Of a stretch of 11,772 nt of DNA, positions 6,631 to 11,772 are shown one piece after another. The notes under the pieces are model-generated. The model saw nothing but the letters and a program-made list of their open reading frames with translations. It was not told the origin of the DNA and ran no database searches. This stretch comes from Clostridiales bacterium (lineage in GTDB: Bacteria > Bacillota > Clostridia > Lachnospirales > Lachnospiraceae): assembly GCA_021203115.1 (NCBI GenBank), contig JAJQBV010000012.1:1-11772 (forward strand), given 5' to 3'. The position numbers were made by a program, and so were the translations under genes. Each line of letters opens with the position of its first letter. Positions within the stretch are counted from its first letter, which is position 1.

Positions 6631-8697
6631 ATGGGTAAGAAATTGAGAATTATGAAAAAACTTTGGAGTCTGATTCTGACTGCGGTGCTGTGCATCGGTC
6701 TTTTGCCGACCACTGCGTTTGCCGCACAGGAGAGTACGGATACGGTGTATCTGGCGCTGGGAGACAGCATTACCTACGGTACGGGACTTGGCACAGGAGA
6801 GAGCAGCTTCGTTTCACTGTTTGCTTCTTATCTTGGCGCAGAGAATACCGTGACCAATGAGGGACAAGAGGGATGGACGACGAAGAATCTTTTGGCGGCG
6901 CTGCAGGCAGGCGAGTATGACAGTGAGATCGCCGCGGCGGATGTGATCACGATCACCATCGGCGGAAATGATATGATGTCTGCCTTTTACGGGTTTCTGG
7001 CGGCAGCCTACAATGCAGATAAATCAGAGACATACAAAATTACTGCTGATGACGTACAAGCTGTTTTAAAAGATTCCTCTGTAAACTCTACGCTGGCGCT
7101 TCAACTGCTCACTGTGCTGAACAGTTTAACGGTCAATGTTCTTAACAATTATCTTGCGTTTGCGACCTCTGTCTCCGATTTCGTCTCGAATATCAACAGT
7201 ATCGCAGCGGAGATCAAAGCGGTAAACGGGGATGCGGTGATTCTGATTGCGAATCAGTATAATCCGTATCAATGGATCGGGAATACAAATGTCAGTGCCC
7301 TGTTTTCGGCAGGAATCTCTGCTTTTAATCTTGAACTCAGCAGCAGACAGACCTCGGATTACACGATAGCGGATGTTGCAAGCGCGTTTGCCGGTTCTGC
7401 TACATCACTCACCAATGCAAGTGGTACAGACTATGATTTCCACCCCAACGCGGTTGGACACAAGAAAATTGCTTCCGTGATGACAGATACATACGCGGAG
7501 GTGGTGATTTACACATGGGAGATTCCGGTGGAGATCACGGTTAAGAATTCCGGCAGTGCGGAAGCACCGGCACAGACTTTTTCTTTTGAGTTTCTGGATA
7601 TGTACGGCGATGTTATAGATATGGAAGAAATCGGAGCGACAAATGTCGTAAATACGTTCCGCACAAGCGGCTCGGGGACGTTTACCGGATCCATTCAGTT
7701 CAGTGGTACCTGGGAGACAGATGGCTGGCTTAGCGATGGCTTTTTTCTGCAGCTGACAGATGGCGGAGAGACAGGATGGGGCATTGACGGTACAGTTTAT
7801 ATGATTGGATATAACTCTGAGTATTTCAAGGTGTCGGATATTGAAATTTCCGTTTGTGAAGAGGATATCTCCTCGTCCGTTTCTCCTGCCGGAGCAACCA
7901 TCAGGACACTTGCATCTGCCGGTAATGGTACAATTGATAAGGTCAGCTTCACCTGCTCCTATACCGGCTGGACCCTGAGCTTTGAGGCGAACGGCGGCAC
8001 ACAGATCAGCGATGTGGAAGGGGCAGTCAATACGGTGATTGATCTGTCCGCCTACAAGCCGGAGAAAACCGGTTATACCTTTAACGGCTGGTATTCGGAC
8101 AGTGCACTGAAGACGAAGGCGACAAGTGTTACGCTGAGCGCGGACATGACCGTCTACGCAGGCTGGACGCAAAACGCAGTGTCCGCCGATACTCACACGC
8201 TGACGCTGGATACCAACGGCGGCAGTGCGATTGACCCGATCACGGCGGAGGATGGAACAGTCATCGATCTGTCTGATTACACACCGACGAAAGAGGGTTA
8301 CACCTTCAGCGGATGGTACTCGGATCAGGAACTGAAAACAAAAGTAACAAGCGTTACGCTGACAGATGACCTGACTGTCTATGCAGGCTGGACGAAAAAA
8401 GAGGTGTCAGCAGATCCGGCCGCATCGGAGACGGACAGCGGCATGAATTCTTCGCAGAGCGGCGACAGCAGTTCGACTGCTTCACAGACAGAGGAGAGTA
8501 CGTCGGATGGTACATCGGTCTCTTCGCAGAGCGGCGACAGCAGCTCAACTGATGTACAGACGGAGGAGAGTGCTTCGGATAGCACATCGGTCTCTCCGCA
8601 GACCGGCGACGGCAGCCCCGTGGTACAGTGGCTTGCACTGTTGATGCTTGGCGGATTGGGAATTGCAGCATTATACAGAAAGAGAAAAATAAATTAA
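6631..8697 (+). CDS. Secreted, wall-anchored SGNH/GDSL-type esterase-like surface protein
   Basis: A 688-residue exported protein. Residues 1-31 are a signal peptide (positive start, hydrophobic core, cut near AFA-AQ). Residues about 38-285 are an SGNH hydrolase: LALGDSITYG with nucleophile S46 (block I), NEGQEGW with G78 (block II), IGGND at 110-114 (block III), and DYDFHPNAVGH at 267-277 with catalytic H271 (block V). Substrates in the family are esters or acetylated sugars; the one here is unknown. Residues about 290-445 look like a beta-rich stalk. Two Flg_new repeats follow, about 447-513 and 521-588, each ending TVYAGWT. A Ser/Thr-rich stalk leads to SPQTGD at 655-660, a hydrophobic helix and RKRK, a sortase-type signal with Ser in place of the usual Leu. 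GGGAG at 6615-6619 is 11 bases before this ATG; a second in-frame ATG at 6652 would still give a signal peptide. Confidence 0.88.
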   Translation: MGKKLRIMKKLWSLILTAVLCIGLLPTTAFAAQESTDTVYLALGDSITYGTGLGTGESSFVSLFASYLGAENTVTNEGQEGWTTKNLLAALQAGEYDSEIAAADVITITIGGNDMMSAFYGFLAAAYNADKSETYKITADDVQAVLKDSSVNSTLALQLLTVLNSLTVNVLNNYLAFATSVSDFVSNINSIAAEIKAVNGDAVILIANQYNPYQWIGNTNVSALFSAGISAFNLELSSRQTSDYTIADVASAFAGSATSLTNASGTDYDFHPNAVGHKKIASVMTDTYAEVVIYTWEIPVEITVKNSGSAEAPAQTFSFEFLDMYGDVIDMEEIGATNVVNTFRTSGSGTFTGSIQFSGTWETDGWLSDGFFLQLTDGGETGWGIDGTVYMIGYNSEYFKVSDIEISVCEEDISSSVSPAGATIRTLASAGNGTIDKVSFTCSYTGWTLSFEANGGTQISDVEGAVNTVIDLSAYKPEKTGYTFNGWYSDSALKTKATSVTLSADMTVYAGWTQNAVSADTHTLTLDTNGGSAIDPITAEDGTVIDLSDYTPTKEGYTFSGWYSDQELKTKVTSVTLTDDLTVYAGWTKKEVSADPAASETDSGMNSSQSGDSSSTASQTEESTSDGTSVSSQSGDSSSTDVQTEESASDSTSVSPQTGDGSPVVQWLALLMLGGLGIAALYRKRKIN
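8449..8616 (+). repeat. 72-bp tandem repeats leading into the sortase motif
   Basis: Units at 8449-8520 and 8521-8592 encode 24-residue copies beginning SSQSGDSSST and ending in TSV. A third partial copy at 8593-8616 begins SPQTGDGS, which is the sortase-type motif itself. The DNA copies are highly similar (TCTTCGCAGAGCGGCGACAG in both full units), pointing to recent duplication. Confidence 0.8.
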
Positions 8698-8724
8698 TTC
8701 ACTTTCCGTTTCTATTTCTATTTT

Positions 8725-8760
8725 ACCGCGAGGTGTGTGATCACACTTCGCGGTTTTTTT
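8725..8760 (+). terminator. Intrinsic terminator of the surface esterase gene
   Basis: ACCGCGAGGTGTG (8725-8737) pairs with CACACTTCGCGGT (8742-8754), 13 bases with one G-U, around TGAT. A run of seven T's follows (8754-8760). It is 27 bases past the stop codon and separates this gene from the recombinase. Confidence 0.92.
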
Positions 8761-8781
8761 GACCTTTTTTCTCCTCAGAAT

Positions 8782-8811
8782 TTGATTAATCCGTATAATA
8801 GTACATACTAT
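8782..8811 (+). promoter_or_regulatory. Recombinase promoter with overlapping operator-like dyad
   Basis: TTGATT (8782-8787) and TACTAT (8806-8811) are 18 bases apart; a second -10-like TATAAT sits at 8794-8799. ATAGTA (8798-8803) and TACTAT (8806-8811) form a perfect inverted repeat around CA that covers the -10. This is a natural place for a repressor, so expression of the recombinase may be tightly controlled. The ribosome site AGGAGG is at 8823-8828. Confidence 0.55.
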
Positions 8812-8838
8812 ACAAAACGGACAGGAGGGAGTCGTGTT

Positions 8839-9747
8839 ATGAAAACGATTACAAAAGAAGACATTGAGGCATATCAGCAATATCTGGGTGAGAATGAAAA
8901 ATCGAAGGCGACTGTCGCAAAATATGTGTCAGCAATCGAGAGTCTTTCTTCTTATTTAAGTGGAAGGGTGATCACGAAAAAGGAAATTCTTTCCTACCGC
9001 GAGCGCCTGTTGCGGACGCGGACGCCGCAGACTGTCAACGGGGCGCTCTCTGCAATCAACGGATTTCTTGTTTTTGTCGGTCAGGCGGACGCGAGGGTGC
9101 ATTTTTTAAAGATTCAGCGCAAAGCGTTCGCGGAGGAGAAAAAAGAAATCAGCATGGCAGAGTACCGCCGTCTTCTCGATGCAGCGAGGGAGGAAGGAAA
9201 CGAGCGTCTGTGGTTGCTCATTCAAACGCTGGCGGGAACCGGCATCCGCATCAGCGAGCATGCTTATATCACGGTGGAGGCGGCAAAGAGCGGACGTGCC
9301 CAGATCCGCCTGAAAAGGAAATGCCGTGTTATCCTGATTCCGGAGGAGCTGCGCGCTCACCTGCTCGCCTACGCGCGGGAGCGGGGAATTGAGAGCGGGT
9401 CAATTTTCCGTACAAAGGGAGGGAAGCTGTTGGATCGTTCCAACGCATGGCGGGAGATGAAACGTCTCTGCGCTGTTGCCGGTGTGGAACCGGATAAAGT
9501 ATTCCCGCACAATTTCCGGCATCTCTTCGTGCGGCAGTTTTACGCGCAGGACCATGATCTTGCGAGGTTGGCGGATGTCATGGGGCACAGCCGGATCGAG
9601 ACGACGCGGCTCTATGTCGCGGTGAGTGCCTCAGAGCATGAGAAGGTATTAAATCGCATGGAGATGGTTATGCCGTCGTGGAGGAGGAAAATAAAAAGAC
9701 AACAGACTGTTCCGTCTGTTGTCCGAGAGACGAAACTATACCTCTGA
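8839..9747 (+). CDS. Tyrosine recombinase, probable inverter of the adjacent promoter switch
   Basis: A 302-residue XerC/D-like tyrosine recombinase that cuts and rejoins DNA through a 3'-phosphotyrosine link. The ATG at 8839 is chosen because AGGAGG (8823-8828) lies ten bases upstream; the open frame to 8737 begins inside the preceding terminator. Residues about 6-90 are the SAM-like core-binding domain. The catalytic set is complete: R137 (TGIRISE), K161 (LKRKCRVILIP), H224 and R227 (HNFRH), H250 (GHSRIE) and nucleophile Y259 (TRLY). A tail of 43 residues follows the tyrosine. Length fits stand-alone inversion or Xer-type enzymes rather than the longer phage integrases with an arm-binding domain. 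The left recombination site occupies its last codons (about 287-295), so inversion would change the C-terminus from V-RETKLYL to V-LAGKKHETGCP. No phage or ICE genes are nearby, supporting a dedicated inversion role. Confidence 0.92.
   Translation: MKTITKEDIEAYQQYLGENEKSKATVAKYVSAIESLSSYLSGRVITKKEILSYRERLLRTRTPQTVNGALSAINGFLVFVGQADARVHFLKIQRKAFAEEKKEISMAEYRRLLDAAREEGNERLWLLIQTLAGTGIRISEHAYITVEAAKSGRAQIRLKRKCRVILIPEELRAHLLAYARERGIESGSIFRTKGGKLLDRSNAWREMKRLCAVAGVEPDKVFPHNFRHLFVRQFYAQDHDLARLADVMGHSRIETTRLYVAVSASEHEKVLNRMEMVMPSWRRKIKRQQTVPSVVRETKLYL
9688..9723 (-). terminator. Minus-strand intrinsic terminator formed by the left recombination site
   Basis: GACAACAGAC (9698-9707) and GTCTGTTGTC (9714-9723) pair perfectly over 10 bases around TGTTCC. 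Read on the minus strand, the hairpin is followed by TTTTTATTTT (9697 to 9688). On the plus strand there is no T-run. It would stop transcripts from the minus-strand promoter at 9769-9796 before they run antisense through the recombinase gene. Confidence 0.7.
9699..9722 (+). repeat. Left recombination site (inverted repeat, inside recombinase 3' end)
   Basis: This 24-bp site is two 9-bp arms in perfect inverted symmetry (ACAACAGAC at 9699-9707, GTCTGTTGT at 9714-9722) around a 6-bp asymmetric centre, TGTTCC. That is the layout of a tyrosine-recombinase core site: two enzyme-binding arms and a strand-exchange spacer. It matches the site at 10067-10090 in opposite orientation at 22 of 24 positions, including the whole centre and the entire inner arm. 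Confidence 0.85.
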
Positions 9748-9768
9748 AAAACATCGCTAGTTAAATTT

Positions 9769-9796
9769 ATATTAGCATACTGGGAGAAATTTTCAA
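9769..9796 (-). promoter_or_regulatory. Invertible promoter, currently pointing left
   Basis: On the minus strand, TTGAAA (complement of 9791-9796), a 16-base spacer, TGC (complement of 9775-9777) and TAATAT (complement of 9769-9774) form a good sigma-A promoter with an extended -10. Transcription would start near 9762 and meet the hairpin terminator at 9688-9723 after about 40 nt. In the flipped orientation it would face the gene at 10159 with a leader of about 130 nt. Confidence 0.75.
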
Positions 9797-9899
9797 TACT
9801 TTCCGAAAAAAATGTTGATAAAATTTGAAGACCATGTGAAGAATACGTGAATTTTACATTATTTTTTCGGTACATATCACAATAAAACAGCAAGCAAAG

Positions 9900-9936
9900 A
9901 AGACCTCGAAGCCCGGTTGCGGCAAGGTCTTTTTTC
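9900..9936 (+). terminator. Plus-strand terminator inside the invertible segment
   Basis: AAGACCT (9900-9906) pairs with AGGTCTT (9925-9931); inside, GCC near 9911 can pair with GGC near 9921. Six T's follow the core stem (9930-9935). It ends recombinase transcripts and, in the present orientation, shields the exported-protein gene from read-through. After inversion it would lie upstream of the promoter and face left. Confidence 0.8.
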
Positions 9937-9954
9937 CATTTTCGTTTTTCCGGT

Positions 9955-10056
9955 ATGAAGCCTGTCGGTTCTGCAACTTATCCGCATATTCCGCTAATAT
10001 CCACTCATTTCAACAAAGCAGAACAGGCATTACGGGCAGCCGGTTTCATGTTTTTT
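9955..10056 (+). other. Possible bulged hairpin with T-run, second insulator
   Basis: ATGAA (9955-9959), GCCTG (9960-9964) and TTCTGC (9969-9974) can pair with GCAGAA (10018-10023), CAGGC (10024-10028) and TTCAT (10045-10049), leaving a TCGG bulge, a 43-base loop and an internal loop. Six T's follow at 10051-10056. It may be a second terminator or a structured RNA element. I recognise no riboswitch family. Confidence 0.4.
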
Positions 10057-10066
10057 ACCAGCCAAA

Positions 10067-10090
10067 ACAACAGACGGAACATTATGTTGT
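10067..10090 (-). repeat. Right recombination site (inverted repeat)
   Basis: Read on the minus strand this is ACAACATAA, then TGTTCC, then GTCTGTTGT. It is identical to the left site except for two bases of the outer arm (GAC changed to TAA). The innermost 15 bases (10067-10081) are an exact reverse complement of 9708-9722. The two changes weaken its own hairpin (ACAACA/TGTTGT only) and no T-run follows, so a transcript entering from the left could read through to 10159. Confidence 0.85.
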
Positions 10091-10158
10091 ACGCGTGTTC
10101 CTGCCGGAAGTGTATCTGTATCGTGTAAAACGTATGAAATAGAAAAAGGAGAGAGAAA

Positions 10159-11772
10159 ATGAAAGGAAAAAATGGGCTTCTGAAACGATGGATTGCCGTA
10201 GCATTGAGCGCGGCCATGGTATTTAACCTGTGCCCGAACGGGCTGACATTATTGACTGCCTCAGCGGAAGAGAACGAGGATCCAACGATAACGACCGGCT
10301 ATCTGATGACGGCCGCGTACGCGGATAGTCTGTCTAGTGGTGAGATAGCGGTGCTTGAGTCCGGGTTATTGAATGAGTCGACGTATACCTATGTCGTGCC
10401 CACAGCTGAAACGACGGACAGCGACGGCAATAATCTGGTCACGGTGGAGGAGGAGACGGTTGACGACGGCGTGTCTGTGACGATTACGGCGCGGACCTAT
10501 ACCGATGATTATGACAACCACTGGACTCCGGGTGCTACCAAGGTGACATACAGTGATTCTTCAGCAGATACAGTGACTCTGAGTGATGCTGATTCAGATG
10601 GAACATATACCGGCAGCTTCACGAGAAATGCGGATGACAACAGCTACAGTGTGTCTGTTGATTATTCGATTGGTACTGTGGCGGATGCGGACGAGCAGAA
10701 GCGGCTTTACAATACAATCGAATGGCTGTATACGGGGATTCAGGATTGGGGCTCAGTATATACCTCATTATATGATGATCTAAAGGTTATGATAACCTAT
10801 ATTGACACTTTGTATAATGCACGTTCTGCTATTGATTTGTTTTGTGATGGAGCAAGTTCTTCTATAGAAGACTATTTCTATGCTCAGTATTTGACTAGCC
10901 AAACATTTAATTTAGTGACCATTTTTGATAGCTATAAAATATCTCCTTCTGAAGTTGTTTTAAATGCAAACGATAAGACGGAGCTGGAAACTTGTTATAG
11001 TCATCTTAAAAACGTAAACACTGGTTTGACAGGTTTTCTGAGTATGGTTGGTATGCAGTTGGGAAACGGTGATTCGACTACTCTGGGTGGCGTAACCATC
11101 ACCGCTACACAGTACAACGCAATGGTGACCTGGAATTCGGCTTTGACTTCGGCTTTAACCTCCGTAACTGGTATATGTGACTCCAGCCAAAATAGTGCAA
11201 AATGGGATTGGCTAAGCACTTATACTGAAAACGGAAAGTGTACTCTGGTCTCGGATTCTGTGGATTATGAAAAGTTGGATACATTGCTGGGGGATCTGGA
11301 GGAAGATTATTCGTCCTCTACTGATATTGTTTTTACTGATCTTCCGATCGCCGCGTCTGCTTCAATCGAGGTAAGCCAAAGCATGCATAACGTGGAGGTG
11401 GTTATTAATGCAGAGGCGATTGATACAGACAGTGATGAGTGGAAAAACAATACTTCTACCACAACGAAAACATTCACGGGCAATATTACGGTATCGGATG
11501 GATCCGACGGCGATAATGTGTATGCAGCAGCCGGTGAAATCATAGCAGATGCATTGGATGAATGGGAAGCATTCGACGTAAATGGAACATATTACGTCGA
11601 ATCCGACTCATCCTACAGCTACGATAATAATTCTGATGAAATCGTAAAAATTGAGATTACTTATACCCCGAACCAATATACGGTATCGACCACTTGGGAT
11701 AATAAAAGCCAGACGGTACCGTACGGTTATGTCTACACATTTGAGAGCGCTGAGACCGGTTATATATACCAA
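10159..11772 (+). CDS. Large exported surface protein (3' end outside window), likely phase-variable
   Basis: The frame opens at the ATG at 10159 (AAGGAG at 10146-10151, seven bases upstream) and stays open for 538 codons to the window edge, so the protein is incomplete. Residues 1 to about 35 form a signal peptide: MKGKNGLLKRW, a hydrophobic core, then a cut near TASA-EE. The rest is acidic, rich in Asp, Ser, Thr and Tyr, with no cysteine-rich or catalytic motif recognised, and the visible end (EITYTPNQYTVSTTWDNKSQ) resembles beta-sandwich surface repeats. By analogy with the upstream protein it probably ends in a sortase or other wall-anchoring signal, which cannot be seen. Residues about 208-360 come from a distinctly AT-rich patch. 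The invertible segment directly upstream suggests on/off expression. An adhesin or structural surface protein is the likeliest role, but this is inference. Confidence 0.85.
   Translation, partial: MKGKNGLLKRWIAVALSAAMVFNLCPNGLTLLTASAEENEDPTITTGYLMTAAYADSLSSGEIAVLESGLLNESTYTYVVPTAETTDSDGNNLVTVEEETVDDGVSVTITARTYTDDYDNHWTPGATKVTYSDSSADTVTLSDADSDGTYTGSFTRNADDNSYSVSVDYSIGTVADADEQKRLYNTIEWLYTGIQDWGSVYTSLYDDLKVMITYIDTLYNARSAIDLFCDGASSSIEDYFYAQYLTSQTFNLVTIFDSYKISPSEVVLNANDKTELETCYSHLKNVNTGLTGFLSMVGMQLGNGDSTTLGGVTITATQYNAMVTWNSALTSALTSVTGICDSSQNSAKWDWLSTYTENGKCTLVSDSVDYEKLDTLLGDLEEDYSSSTDIVFTDLPIAASASIEVSQSMHNVEVVINAEAIDTDSDEWKNNTSTTTKTFTGNITVSDGSDGDNVYAAAGEIIADALDEWEAFDVNGTYYVESDSSYSYDNNSDEIVKIEITYTPNQYTVSTTWDNKSQTVPYGYVYTFESAETGYIYQ

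Larger units (their letters stand above)
9714..10075. mobile_element. Invertible DNA segment (promoter switch), apparently in OFF orientation
   Basis: The segment is bounded by the inverted sites at 9699-9722 and 10067-10090 and lies between a tyrosine recombinase and an exported-protein gene. It contains a leftward promoter (9769-9796), a rightward terminator (9900-9936) and a possible second rightward hairpin (9955-10056). In this orientation nothing inside clearly drives the downstream gene and one strong terminator blocks read-through. After inversion (coordinate x becomes 19789 minus x) the promoter would sit at about 9993-10020 facing right, with a start near 10027. No target-site duplication flanks the repeats, arguing against a MITE or insertion sequence. 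Inversion itself is inferred; the sites and promoter are seen. Confidence 0.8.
9748..10158. other. 411-base intergenic region carrying the switch
   Basis: No protein gene is supported here. In order it holds a minus-strand promoter, a plus-strand terminator, a possible bulged hairpin with a T-run, the right recombination site, and about 70 bases of fixed leader with the ribosome site AAGGAG (10146-10151) of the exported-protein gene. The minus-strand frame 10005-10217 overlaps the next gene's start and is treated as chance. Confidence 0.7.

Noticed and set aside
7405..8196. Minus-strand 263-codon frame within the surface esterase gene
   Set aside because: Antisense to a gene with signal peptide, SGNH blocks and Flg_new repeats; no ribosome site or recognisable domain.
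8839..9747. The tyrosine recombinase as the integrase of a prophage or integrative element
   Set aside because: No excisionase, relaxase, phage or conjugation gene nearby, no tRNA attachment site in the window, and no arm-binding N-terminal domain; the inverted sites next to it point to inversion.
9699..10090. The inverted repeats as ends of a MITE or insertion sequence
   Set aside because: No flanking target duplication, no internal transposase, the left repeat is within a functional gene's last codons, and the arm-spacer-arm symmetry fits recombinase core sites better.
10087..10116. TTGTAC with TGTATC as a fixed rightward promoter for the exported-protein gene outside the switch
   Set aside because: Both boxes are weak matches with 18-base spacing; it remains a possible low-level promoter but is not strong enough to list as a feature.
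10005..10217. Minus-strand 70-residue frame with a hydrophobic, Phe-rich segment
   Set aside because: It overlaps the start and signal peptide of the exported protein on the other strand and has no ribosome site; the hydrophobicity is likely the antisense of that region.

Overview
The window looks like the chromosome of a Gram-positive Clostridia member, probably Lachnospiraceae. The evidence is moderate GC, strong AGGAGG-type ribosome binding sites, a WhiA gene, a type III glutamine synthetase, intrinsic terminators with T-runs, and secreted proteins with a sortase-type tail and Listeria-Bacteroides (Flg_new) repeats. Genus cannot be fixed from sequence alone.

Layout, left to right. Positions 1-1807 hold the 3' part of whiA and, 34 bases on, a YegS/DgkB-type lipid kinase. 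Positions 1808-4226 hold a leader with a strong terminator hairpin, the type III glutamine synthetase glnN, and a perfect bidirectional terminator. A Uma2-family nuclease-fold gene lies on the minus strand (4251-4853), divergent from a regulator with a DNA-binding fold at each end (5155-6468). A secreted SGNH/GDSL esterase-like surface protein follows (6631-8697), with its own structured leader and terminator. Next comes a tyrosine recombinase (8839-9747), a 411-base gap, and the first 538 codons of a second large secreted protein (10159 to the window end).

The most interesting feature is a probable DNA inversion switch at about 9699-10090. Two 24-bp sites, identical at 22 positions and in inverted orientation, flank a 344-bp segment. 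Each has the arm/6-bp centre/arm layout of a tyrosine-recombinase crossover site, and the centre is identical in both. A complete tyrosine recombinase gene lies directly beside it, and the left site is inside that gene's last codons. The segment carries a good promoter (TTGAAA, 16 bp, extended TGC-TAATAT) that now points away from the surface-protein gene, plus one clear and one possible terminator facing that gene. As drawn, the switch appears to be OFF. Inversion would put the promoter about 130 bases upstream of the surface-protein start, aimed at it, and would swap the last residues of the recombinase. The left site also forms a hairpin followed, on the minus strand, by TTTTTATTTT, so it looks like a terminator that stops the outward-facing promoter from running antisense through the recombinase.

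Together the right half reads as a cell-surface variation locus: a dual-HTH regulator, a wall-anchored esterase-like protein, a recombinase, and a phase-variable large exported protein. Promoter inversion by tyrosine recombinases is a known class (for example RecV-controlled switches in Clostridioides difficile and invertible promoters in Bacteroides). What may be undescribed is this particular locus and its economical overlap of recombinase 3' end, recombination site and terminator.
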